Of a stretch of DNA of 64,000 nucleotides, positions 11,401 to 23,178 are shown in pieces. Position 1 is the stretch's first letter. Every line of letters begins with the position of its first letter. The position numbers were made by a program, and so were the translations under genes. The DNA lies in the NCBI GenBank assembly GCA_907165065.1, contig OU015533.1, positions 25,684,578 to 25,748,577 on the forward strand, in the 5' to 3' direction. The DNA is from Caprimulgus europaeus (Eukaryota; Chordata; Aves; Caprimulgiformes; Caprimulgidae). A model generated the notes under the pieces. The model was not told the origin of the DNA. It searched no databases and worked only from the letters and a program-made list of their open reading frames with translations.

Positions 11401-14400
11401 AAAATAAGCCTGATGTTGACTCAACTTTTGTTTTGGCAGCTATAAGTAACAGTTCTGCAAAAACATCACGTAAGTTTTGGGTTGTTTGGGTTTTTTTTAA
11501 AGAAGAATAAACAATAAGTAGCTTTACAGCAGGAAAGCTGCAGTGGTGGAACCTTGTGCGCAGGAGAGAGGAAGGCGTGCTAATCAGCTTCATGTTGTAC
11601 GCAATGTGATAATCCTTTCCTGTGCAGCACAAGAAGATATCACTTTCAATCTGGACCTCAATATGAAAAGCATAATGATAATGCAGAGCCTGGCACTGAT
11701 AATTAGGAAGCTAGAGGGACTGATTTATGAGGAAATGGTATTGATTGAAATTTGCATTTAGAGCACTTTCTCACAGAGGATCACAACTGCTGTATTAGTG
11801 TTAGAGTAGCATTTTCAAAAGCAAGCATTAATGGGCTGCTGTACTCCCATGGCCTCCAGTACTCAGCAGATTTTCTGAGCAGGTGTTTAACAAAGCCTGC
11901 TGAACACCCGTGTGCTAAATACTCCATGAGGAAGTGGTGGGGATATAGCTGCAGCAACAGCCACACTACTTTTATTTGTGAAAACAATTAGACAGCCACT
12001 TCCTTTTGTTTACAGCCAGGTGCCCCTGATTTAAACAGCTCAAAGGCATAAATAAAGTCACGGGAGTGAAGGGTCATTAGGACTGTATAGACAGTACTGG
12101 TAATTCAGAAAAATACCAACCTTGGAACCTCTTAATAGAACAACAAAACAAAAAGCTTTCCTGCACTACTTCCCCCAAAACCTCAGCCAAAAAAAAATAA
12201 ATGAGCTTTGACTGAATACGAATGGCATAGCAATAGATGAAAGCATGCAGAAAGAAAGAAGTGGCTGTTCAGAGGTCTGGGTGAAACTGGAGGGAATTGC
12301 AATTCAAAGGGTAGTTGCATCAGCACTGGCTGCAGAATCACATCCAGCACTAAAGGTACATGATGCAACAGAAAAGAAGAAAATTGCAGAAAGGGGAGAT
12401 GCAGGTATGTGATTAGATATAAGATATACCCACACCCTCAAAGTGGGGAGTGAAAGACACACAGAACTTTCCATGATTTTACCAAAAGCTATTGGGAAAA
12501 CAAACCTGTCTACCAAAAGGATGAAGTTGAGAGGTTAGGAGGCAGCCAGGCTTCTGACGGATTTATGCTGTACTTCTCATGCTCCTGTGGTTTCTCCTAC
12601 CCTTGCTCTCCTCCCCCCAACCAATAAACAGCCCCAGTTCCTCCCCACGTTCCTACCCTTGTTATGCAAAGATTTGTAGCAGAAATGTTGGGGTGAGTGG
12701 AGAATGAATGGGAGTGCCTGGAACAAAGGGCAGTAGAGGAAATGAAGGCCCACGTGTTGGTGGAGCCTAGATTAGCAGGTCATCAGGATCCCAACAGAGC
12801 TATGCACAGCTTCTAAGCATAGCCAAATTAGGAGACAAAGGAGAGTGAGTAAATCCCCATGACTCACAGAGATGGGACAGAATGGAGAAGCTGATGACTG
12901 TGAGCTCCTAAGGGGTGTATAAAAGGCATAACCAAAATCAGCACCTGGAGCTCATCGAGAAGAGCAGAGAAACTGCAGAAAAACTCAGCATGCTAATCAG
13001 CTCAGCTAGCAGAAGCAAGAAAATACTTCATATCTGCTACAAAAATAGAAAGGGATTATAGAACCTTTACATTTTTTTTTCCTACAGCTTATTCTGTGGA
13101 GTAAGTAATTTATATTAGTGGAAATGAAGACATTGCAAAGCATTATGAAGTAGCGCTGGAGAAGCAGAGCTCAATGTCAGCACATAAGTTCTTTGCAGTG
13201 AGATGGGTCTTTATGCCTTGAAGTAGGACCCGGGGCAGCTGTGACTAAGGCATAAGCGTGTATATCAGAAGATCTAGCACACATAAAGAATTTGTTCTGC
13301 TGCTGATGGTGAATATACATTGCTTTTATTTTGAAACAGATTAATATAGGTCATTGCTCCAGTGAAATACATACTTCAGTAATAATTTTCAAATCTCTCA
13401 GGTTCTCATCATTTAACCATTGTTAATTATTTTGCAATTATGCTGATGGAAGGTTAAAAATGATAGCAGAGGCATTTCTTCAGTCAGAGGAAGGAAAAAT
13501 GTTTTAAAATTAAATCCTTGCAGTTGGTGCTTAATGGTAATGACATGCTATTTTTATATTATTTGAAGTAACAGATGATTCCTTAGAAACTTTGACACTG
13601 GAAAATTGGCTAGAGAAGTGTGGCAATATAAGTAACAGTTAAGCATCCTCTGCTGTGAGATTAGTACATGGTAGAGGCTTTTACAGAAAGATGGATTTAC
13701 AAATTAATATATCGATGACCACTGAAAACCACAATGTGAGGTTTATATGTCAGGGTCCAAATGTACAGTAGGTAGAGATTACAGACAGGAGTATTAAGAT
13801 TAACTTTGCCTTTCTAAGAAATAACAAGGTATATTTTCACATTTTACTAACATAGTAAGGCATGCATATTTAAATGAAAAATCAAAGCTAAACCAATAGT
13901 GGGTGCAGTATGTTTTAAAAATCATACCTGAACTCCCAGTAACTTCTGTTAAGCTGCAAATTTTTTTTCCTACTTTTTAAAATTTAGCATAGTTTAAAAA
14001 ACTTCACCACCACATCTGAATGTCCCATCAGCCATTTTAGACTGCAAAAATGAAAATGCAATCTATTTAATTTCTCCCACAAGCAATAGCTGGTATCCAG
14101 GGTAGACACAGGAGCCTGTATTTCATGCATTTTTTCTCCTCTTTAGAGGAAAGTTGGAACAAAGGAGTCGAGCCTTATGCCTCAAAATCAGTAACTCCAG
14201 AGTATTTCAGAGCAAGAGCAAGAAAGCATCTCAAAGCCATCAGGGGTCCCTGTGAAGAATATCCTGCCAAGCACCCACACTTAGATTGAGGAAGGTGTAT
14301 TATGAGCACCTCTACCAATTGTATCCCTGACCCCTGACAGGGAGGGAGGTGGGAGGAACGCAGCCCGCTCCCACAAATTGGTCTCAGGTTGCAAATCATT

Positions 14401-15002
14401 TGGTTTCTTTCTGGTGCCTCATTCTAGATTTTCACTGGAAGATGAGCCACTCTTTTGAGTATGCTAGAGGCATGTTAACATAATGCTGGGTGCTGTAAAC
14501 AACTGAGGCAATTGATGACCTTATATTTGTTAGAAATAGCTAGAGCACGTATTTGAGCTGTAATAAGAAAAGTGGTACATATAATTTAAATAAGAACAAA
14601 TCTGAAGATTCAACGATGCCCCGCAGTATATGGGAGTACATGGCAGCATATGGAACTTCTCACACTTTTCTGAGGGCTTATTTATTAGGGCTTAATATCC
14701 AAATGTTAAATGCAAAATATTTCAGGAAACACCATATTTATAAAGATGGAAGAATATAATCTTTCTGTCAGGCTTTTACTGACAGCAAAAGGGCTGAGTT
14801 CAAACTTCAGTAGTTTCTAATAAACACCAGCTTAAATCCATACCCTGAAACTTGGAAATAGAAAACTGAGCTATTTATTCCCATTTGTAAATAATAGGTG
14901 AACTCAAATATTAGAAAAGTATTTAACTTAAGTGGAGAGGAGGAGGTGGTAGCAGGGAGATAGGGTAATATATAATACATAACCACTCCTTTCCAGTAGT
15001 GC
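8481..15002. other. Intergenic stretch without supported genes
   Basis: AT-rich, with slightly GC-richer patches near 8750-9350 and 12550-12950. All open frames are short (83 codons or fewer) and none resembles a known protein. I see no RNA gene, CR1 tail or long tandem array here. Confidence 0.6.
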
Positions 15003-15486
15003 AAGTATATAATGAAGGAACAGAGTGTCTCCTCAGCAAATTTGCTGTTGATACTAAACTGGGAGGAGTGTCCGATACAATAGATGGCTGCACTGCCATT
15101 CAGAGGGATCTCGACAGGCTGCAGAGATGGGCAGAGAGGAACCTGATGAGGCTAAATAAGGGAAAGTGCAGGGTCCTGCATATGGCAAGGAATAACTCCA
15201 TGCACCAGTACGGGCTGGGGCTGACTTCCTGGAAAGCAGCCCTGCTGAGAAGGACCTGAGTGTCCTGGTGGACAAGAAGTTAAATATAAGCCAGAAGTGT
15301 GCTCTTGTGGCCAGGAAGGCTGACAGTATCTTGGGTTGTATTAGGAAGAGTGTTGCCAGCAGGTTGAGACAGGAGGTGATCCTACTCCTCTACTCAGCGC
15401 TGGTGAGGCCCCACCTGGAGTATTGTGTCCAGTTCTGGGCTCCCCAGTACAGGGAGGACATGGAACTCCTGGAGCGTGTCCAGTGA
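15003..15486 (+). mobile_element. CR1 LINE fragment, reverse-transcriptase C-terminal part, frameshifted
   Basis: Plus-strand translation gives typical CR1 ORF2 sequence. One frame (about 15020-15210) has a box reading SKFAVDTKLGG followed by IQRDLDRLQRWAERNLM. A second frame (15268-15486) has [20 protein letters not shown] and [21 protein letters not shown] frameshift lies around 15210-15260, so the copy is dead. The catalytic FADD box of motif C reads FAVD, losing the first aspartate. The homology stops after ELLERVQ at a stop codon, so the usual CR1 3' end is missing; this copy is truncated on both sides. Confidence 0.9.
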
Positions 15487-15880
15487 AGAGAGGATGTGTT
15501 GTCCACACTGCTGAAGAGCAAAGCCTCCAGCTCCTGAAGCTCCCCAGGTTCAAGCTGGTCATCTTTTGCTGTCTCTGCCGGTGCCTCCAGCCACTTGCCT
15601 GGCTGCCCCGTTGCTCCAAAGGGCCTTTGCAGCGCCAAGCTCATGTGACTAATCACTGCAGCTCAGCTAACTGCTCTCCAGCTAGCTGCCTTCTCCTGTG
15701 TTCCCTCTGCTCTCCACCAAGAGCAGGTGTAACACACAGGGCTGCACACAGGTCTTTGCTGCTCAAAGGAGACTTATTAAATAGACTCCCTATCCTATCT
15801 TGCCAGTCTACAACTTTTGCGCCCCAGACTGCATTTGTGTGAGCCGATTTCCCTAGATTTGCCCTGAACATTGCAAATAC
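15487..15880. other. Unclassified GC-richer segment abutting the CR1
   Basis: Immediately after the CR1 homology ends, composition stays GC-rich for about 400 bases before returning to background. An open frame of 139 codons (15423-15842, plus) spans the CR1 boundary and has no recognisable protein match. The abrupt join suggests either a second transposable element or a deletion that removed the CR1 tail. I do not recognise the sequence. Confidence 0.4.
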
Positions 15881-16365
15881 ACAATTTCACTCACATGATG
15901 ATATGTCTGCTTAGTACAAAGAGAAATATCTCACCTCTAACACTGGCAGTAAACTGTGCGTCCAGAGCCAACGCTTTGTTCCCCTCTTGCTGTCAGATAT
16001 CAACAGAGTCCTTCTCTTCTGGCAGGAGGGCAACTCTTCAGGCCACAGCCATCAGGATTGCATTTGTCTAAAATGAGAGAAAGTTTTAGCTAACCTTCCT
16101 GGTTCTTTCTTGAAACAGTAAAAGAGGAGATAAAATAAATGGCTTGACTGAAACCTTATACAAACATAAACTGTAGTGTAGATTAAGAAGTCAGTTTGGT
16201 CATAATAGTAGGCAGAGCTTATTACATTTCATTTCTTTTAGTGGACACTTTCAGCTACATTTATATGAACAGGGCCGTTCCTTTATAGCTGAATTGTATC
16301 TGTATTCCTCTGTGATTTAAAACATCCAAGGCTTCAGGGCGTGTATATCTGAACTTTTCCGTTTC

Positions 16366-16419
16366 TGTTTGGTTTGTTTGGTTGGTTGGTTTTTGGTTTT
16401 GGTTTGGTTTGGTTTTTTT
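16366..16419. repeat. GGTTT/GGTT simple repeat
   Basis: About 54 bases consist of G pairs and T runs (GGTTTG, GGTTGGTT, GGTTTGGTTTGG), an imperfect microsatellite with units of 4 to 6 bases. It lies in non-coding DNA. Confidence 0.85.
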
Positions 16420-18329
16420 ATTGCTGCAGTGACCAAACTATAATCTCTTACTGGTTCCGAGGTGATGATACCATGTCTTCTTATATCAAGAGGACAAGTA
16501 TGTTAGGTTAGATGCCTCAAAATTCCTCAAAACTCTGACAGATATTTTTTTAAGTTCTTAAATTCTTCTCTACTTCTCACAGTGTTCATCAACTGTGAAG
16601 ACATCCCCCAATCTTACCAACATTCAAAAAACTGCCACCTATTTTCACTTCAGAAACCATTCCCACTTGTGGGGTTTTTTTATTTTTTATGGCATGATTT
16701 GTTTGGATTTTTTGAGCTATGATATCTCTAGAATTGAAGCAATTTCCCACTATCTGGGAGACATCCATTCATATTGGCTTCTAAGTAGCACTGTTCTGGG
16801 ATCATCTAAAGCATATACGGCTGCATGCAGCCATTTCTACTGACTTTTCTACATTATTCATCTATGTAAAACTGTGCTAGAAGTCATCTTCCAAACAACA
16901 AACCAGCAGTTCCTGCTGAGAGACTTTGAGGGTGACATAACATATCTAAAATGAACCCCTCTTATAAAAGTATAGAAAAAAATGAGCCCATAATTCAGGG
17001 AAAAATAACCATGTTGTGTCATGTCACTCCCCAAACCCTCATACTCTTCTCAGCTAGGTAGAAGCAGATCTGAAAGTATCCTCCCAGCTTCAAATTACCA
17101 CGTAAAGAGAAACTGCCAGTCAGCACTTTGAAAAAGGTGCTGTGTGCTGCAAGTGGCTTTTAATCCTTTTCTCTCTCCCCACACCCTCTATTCAGACATT
17201 TTCTACTTGTCTCATAACACATAAAGCTTGGCAGCGTTCACAGCATAGAGTAGGGCTGAACTATTTCAGATGCCCACAAGACTTCAATTATCCTTCTTGC
17301 TCTTCTGCAGTGATTAATGCTTTTGAAAACGGAGTCACACTGGTATGGCTGGAGCAGGCGTGCGCATCCCCGCGTGCCTGCAGACAGCTGTAACTGAAGG
17401 CAGGAGCAGAATCACCAATGCTCCACTGACCGCAGTGCCCAATCAATAATTCATGGCAAAAGCTCACAAGCTATACAATAGATCAGGGGACTTGACAGCT
17501 GGCAAGTGGCATTGCTAGCAGCAGGATAGCTCAATGCAAATCCAATTTTGGAGAATTTGGAATATTCGGAGTTTTGTTTTTCAAAGCACCTATTTGGTAG
17601 CCACATAATAGAAATCAGAAAGAGAATTTGTTGGATGCAGTCATTTGTATTGCTGTATCTCAATAAAACCGTGTTTTTCCAAAAAGGAGAAACTGTGCAA
17701 ATGAAATGATCTCTAGTTGAAAACAAACATGAACATATATTTCAATGTCATTAAAAGGATTAAAAAGATTCTCCTACAACCTACAAGGAGTAAACTCATA
17801 TGTGCCAGAAGACTTTTTAAACTGTATCTGCTAAATACAAGTAGGAATTACAGAGATGTAGTTATTTGGTAGGAATCCTTCAGACTTACACATTTGTCAC
17901 AAATCTGTGATTTAGTAATAGCCAAAGAGAGATGGAAGAGAGAGAAAAATGCTTTTTGGGGGCATCTAAAAGGTATTTTTGCACCCTCAAGCTGCTTTTG
18001 GAGATCAGAACATGGCAACATACCTGCTTGTAGGCAAAGCTTTTTTCACTTTCTTTACATGCAACCTCATCTTACAAAGATCCACATTGCTGTGCATTCA
18101 ATGGCACATCAAGGCTTCATGGTTTACAATAATTAAATTTCATCGGAAAGCCTAAGATAAGTAGTATGGAACAGTCGCTGCATACAGTCTTAGTTACGGC
18201 TTTTCCATAATTCTAGTTTGTTGATAATTTGTTTTTGTTTTCTCATTTTCACATTTTTCTCTTATTTTAGTCTCTTTTCTCGTACCATTCTCTATTTGTC
18301 CTGTGCATAACTATATTTGTCACTCTATG

Positions 18330-18480
18330 ATCCAAACTTTTCCTCTGTTGCACATTCTTTCCTTCTCTCCTATTCCTCTTTCTTTCGACGTATTTTATCA
18401 AATTTCTTCCTTTATTGTTTCCACATCTCTTCTTTTTTTTTTTCTCCTTTCTGTTGTTTGGTTTTTGCTTTGTAAGTCTC
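18330..18480. repeat. Pyrimidine-rich tract
   Basis: The plus strand is dominated by C and T for about 150 bases, including a run of T at 18431-18442. On minus this makes lysine/arginine-rich frames (18267-18482) that reflect composition, not a gene. Confidence 0.7.
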
Positions 18481-21400
18481 ATAGGGTTGTATGCCTACTT
18501 CTCGAAGCCCTTTAAAAATATTTTCATTGCCAGCTATCTTTCTGCATTGTCCTCACCTAAATCTCATTGCATAAATGGTAATTCATTGTTAGGTTGTACT
18601 GATAGTTGAACTCACATATACAAACAAAGCAAGCTCCAATTAGGTTCTTTAGCTGTAACTGATAAATTAACACCACACTGATTAGGTTTTAAGGACGGAC
18701 TCCTGATAAGTCCTCCTCCTGGACACCACTTCTATCAGTTGCCATTTGCTTGTAAGCTCCCTAGAGAGCTCACAATTTTTTCTGGAAAGTGCATCAAGTC
18801 TCTGAAACTACTGGCATTTCTACAAACACATTTGGTCATGGAATGACAGCCGCAAGCAATTCAGATAACAATTAGCAGGAGACTGCAAATAATGTGCTTG
18901 TCAGGCACCTCCCAGTCCCTCTCCCTTTCTCTGAATGTTCAGGCCAGGGAATATATTTTTTCCTCCTCTACTTTTCTATGACTTACATTTTCATTTGCTA
19001 AGAGTATTACAATGTCCTATTTATCTTGGACTGCAGCATCAAGATCTTTGTGCATCTTATTCCCTACAGGAATTTCCCAGGCAAGTATTTCCCCACTGCA
19101 CCTATTTGTTAAACAAAGACAAAAGATTTCTCTAATACAAAAAAGTAGAGACTGTCCTCAGAGAAAGCCAAAATCCTTCTGAAGAGTAATTAATTTTCTG
19201 GATACAATTCAACACTATCCATTGTGTGTGTGAACATGTGTTACCAATAAATAAAAGCTTCAAATTGTATAAGCTCTTTCCTAGCTGATTAGAATAATCA
19301 GAAGACCAGTTCAATGTGTTTCAGGTTCTTAGTTCAAGCCCCCAGACAGAATTCCTAGAACCACTACATATGTTTCTCCCTTCCAAGCACTAGGTTCTTG
19401 GGGTTGAAAAGAGAGATTATAATTATTAGAGAAACACAGCTTCAATCTGAACACTGCCCCCAGCAACGTGTTTGTAATGATAGATAATGTATTCCCTTAA
19501 GCTAGTTTTAGAAGTAGTTCATTATTTCGATTTCTCACTCACTGGAAAGAGCGTGCAGCAAGCATATATGCTGTTAGCCACCACTTCTCTGGCTGGTGTA
19601 TGGTTTTCATTGTGTAGTACCATCCAAGAGGGTTTGCGGAGAGACTTCAGCCCCTTAGGAACACGGCTTGACCCTGCCTTTCAGTTCACCTAACAGTGGC
19701 CATTACTCGGTTTACCTCTGGGAAAAGGGGGTCCTCATGGAGCTAATCCAAATTTGCTATCACTCTCTTCAGCTTCTGGAAGAACCTCCACTTAGTTTGG
19801 AGACTCCTGAAGAAGGACTCCAAACTGAACTCTGCATTAAGTTCAGCTTCACTATCCAAACCAGTTTTTAATTTGCTACCTGTTATAATGGCCCCAAAGC
19901 ATCAGTGGGGAAGTGCTGAGTTGGAAGTTGATGCAAATTAAGCTTTCTGATGGCTGACTTTTCCCTGTGTGCCAATAACTAAGAGCAGAGAGCACTTTGT
20001 TCTCTGTGGTTTCACCCCATCAGGAGTTCTGGGTAAACAGTTTATGCAGATGGGTTAGCTCTCTTCCCATTATTCTCCCTTTCACAGAGATGAGAGTCCT
20101 GAATATGTGGGGCATGGAGCTTAAAGGAGGTTTTATGAAATAATATTTTTCTATTTTAGAATAGTACCTGTCAGAAGAAAAAAACAAACAAACAAAAAAA
20201 TTACAGGAATTAAGATTCCCACAGCCACATCCAAGTATTTTTTACAGTCTCATTATCCCTCCAGACTTACCACAGTGTTTACGATACTGCGTAGAGGTGC
20301 AAAGCTCTGCAGCTGAATCACTCTATTAGCAGATGCTACACGGTCTCTGAAAACAAAGACGTTTCTGGTGATTCAAGGTCAGGCAAGTTCCATTAATACT
20401 TATCTCTACTGACTGGTCCAGAAAGTGCCTCTAAGATTTAAGCTGGTCTGCCACAGCTACATTTGAGTGCATTCTCTTCAATTTCTTCAAACATATATAA
20501 GTGCTTACCTTCCTTCCCTTGCTTCAGCTTCCCCACAAGACGTGAGCCTGCCTCCTTGGCATCCTCCCCACCTTGGCCTGTATCACCACCTACAAGGGAA
20601 AGAAGCAGGATCAGCTGGGGCATCGTGGGCTGACAAAACGTACTCTCATCCCCCATTGCATTGCATCTTTTAGTGTCATGCCTGTGAACAGTATTCTCCA
20701 CATTTCTTTAGGGAAAAAAATTATGGTGATTCTGGTTACTCTCCTTAGTGTCCTTCTGTGCCATATGATTCTCTTGTAGGTCCTTTCCACCCTTATTTTT
20801 TCAATCCAAATTTGATTCTATGGCTTCTTCCCACAACATAAGGAATGAGCTTGTAATTGAAAGTGTGTCTTAAGCCCACTCATTCTAGGACTTTTTTACC
20901 ATGGCACAAATTATTTTTTTCAGCATTTCAGTATTTTTATATTCTTTTTCTCTCTTTACAAAAATATTGAGATTACTAGTTGTTTTGTCTAATCTTATCA
21001 TTTCCAGCCTGCTAACTCTTTAATCAAAGGTATTTGAGAAACAACTGAACAGAGTCCAGAAGCAGGGTATATTTGATTAGGGTTGGCACTATGCAAATAT
21101 AGCTGCACTCATTCTGAACCAGATCCAGGCTGAGTCTTGTGGATTCACAGGCTCAGTTCAGCCTGGTGATGTTTGTACCATATTGTCTTGCACAATGTCT
21201 AGACATATCCTACCCCACCTAGGCAGTACTGCAGCTATAGCTGTGCGTAGCAGCCCTTTACATGGACAGTAGACTCTTCTCTGTGCTCCAGTTTCAGAGT
21301 TGCTTTTCTATTGTTGTCTCAATATGGTATCCATCTCCTTTTTTTCTATTTTTTTTAAATTTTGACTGACTGTTGTTTCTATCTGAGAACATTTCCTCCA

Positions 21401-23144
21401 GGCAACTCCTAGCCCAGTTTTCAGATTTTTGCTGTTTTGCTCCCTTCCTGCACAGGGCGAGTACTGCACAGGGTGGGACAGTAGGTGCCTCTTCCAGATG
21501 CAGCTGCATGGCTTCTGCTGGGTTCCCGGACTGTTGCCTGTTTCTTACTCTACTGTCAGTAACAGAGGATGATTTTCTTTGGAAATATTCTTCAGTGAAT
21601 ATATTAAAAATGTTGATTACCACTAGCTATTAGTCGTGGCAGAAAGATGTACCTACACGCTAATCTGAGCCATAGGAATTAATGAGAATATAGAGTCCCC
21701 TGCTTAGCAGATTTATCATAATGGGAACAATTTTAATCCCTCTTGAGCAAAACTGAATTTAAGCCAGTTTAACCAATACACAAAAGAGACTGCAGCTAAT
21801 TAGCAGGTCTTTGTAGTATTCAGACCCCAATAAATATTAATGTGATATCCTAAAGAATGAGCTTTATGTTCCTGAATCATACATTTATTAAGTCGAGATT
21901 TGACCTTTTTGGAGAATACACGGGCAAACTCCTTTACTTTCTGCAAACATAGGCAAAAATCAATCTTCTGCAAGCATACCCTAAAGGAACTCAAATGCCA
22001 CATCATACACTTAATGGACATATTTGATTAAACTGAATACAAAAAAAACAAAATAAATGAAACCCTCCTAACCTAGCTACAATAAATTAAATATTACACA
22101 TTATCCACATCTTTAAAATGCCATGTATTAGTTTTGAATAATGTAAATAATTACAACTCTTCTGTTCCTCCCACATAGAGGAGAGTCTATCTATATATAA
22201 TTACTGCTAAAAATCTACACTAAAATCCTGCTGTGGGTATGAAGTTAAACACACTCAAATTAGTAAATGCTATGTTGAAATCTTAATAGAGCAAGTATTC
22301 ACTGTTATATATGCATTCTGGTATTTTCCTGTCAAATTGATGATCCATAAGATTTTACCCCTTACACTTCACGCCCATCAGCACAGTTCTCTTACACAGA
22401 GGAGCTACTCATAACAGAGTTAGCTGTTAGCTCTCACATGGACCAGTCAGTGAACAATTGCATGTCACACTGTGTGCCAAGGGGTGGTGTGAAATGGAAG
22501 GGCAATCTTGCTTGGTGTGGGGATTCCTGACTTCCAAGTGTCCAAAGGAATCTGCGCTGCTCAGGGAAAAGAATTCAGAAAGGACAAGTGCAACGTTCAA
22601 ATAACGTATGCGCTACTTGTGAGAAGCCATGCAAATGAGTCGAGAGATTTCATTTTACCATGACAGCCACCTGCATTACATTCCCACAAAACTTTGGCTA
22701 AAGCTCTGGAGTGCTGAGAAAAGCACAGGGGGACTTGTCATCCTCCTTGGGCAGAAATAATAGATCTTGGGCAGTGATAAGACTCATGAGCTACCTAGAA
22801 ATATTGCAGAAACTGATAAAAATCAGAATCCATAATCTTGCAACTTCTGGCCCACTCTGTTTTAGCATGAGTGTGCTCTGAAGAAAGTCTCTCCCACCTC
22901 AGATGCAGCCAGGTGTGACAAGACTGCCTGTATGTCATATCTGATGTGTGTATAAATCTTTGGGGAGAGGTAGTCCTATGGTGGGTGATGCTACTAGAAT
23001 AACCCATTCAAGAATAATCCACTCATCCCAAAAACTATTTCCACAATCAGTTGATGTAATGTATACAAGGCTGCAAACATTTGGAAGAATGAAAAGCATT
23101 TTTTGTCAGGCTATCATTAGTTTAAAATCATGTTTATTTTACTT

Positions 23145-23178
23145 AGATATTTTTTACTTAAAGATATTTTTTACTTAA
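23145..23178. repeat. Perfect 17-base tandem duplication (two copies)
   Basis: The unit AGATATTTTTTACTTAA occurs at 23145-23161 and again at 23162-23178 with no mismatch. This is a small, apparently recent local duplication in non-coding DNA. Confidence 0.9.

Noticed and set aside
14766-14786. CTGTCAG / CTGACAG hairpin
   Set aside because: A 7-base stem is within chance expectation, with no supporting boxes for a snoRNA or microRNA.
15423-15842. 139-codon plus-strand open frame
   Set aside because: It starts inside CR1 sequence in a non-CR1 frame and runs across the element boundary; no family match.
18267-18482. Lysine/arginine-rich minus-strand frame
   Set aside because: A by-product of the plus-strand pyrimidine tract.
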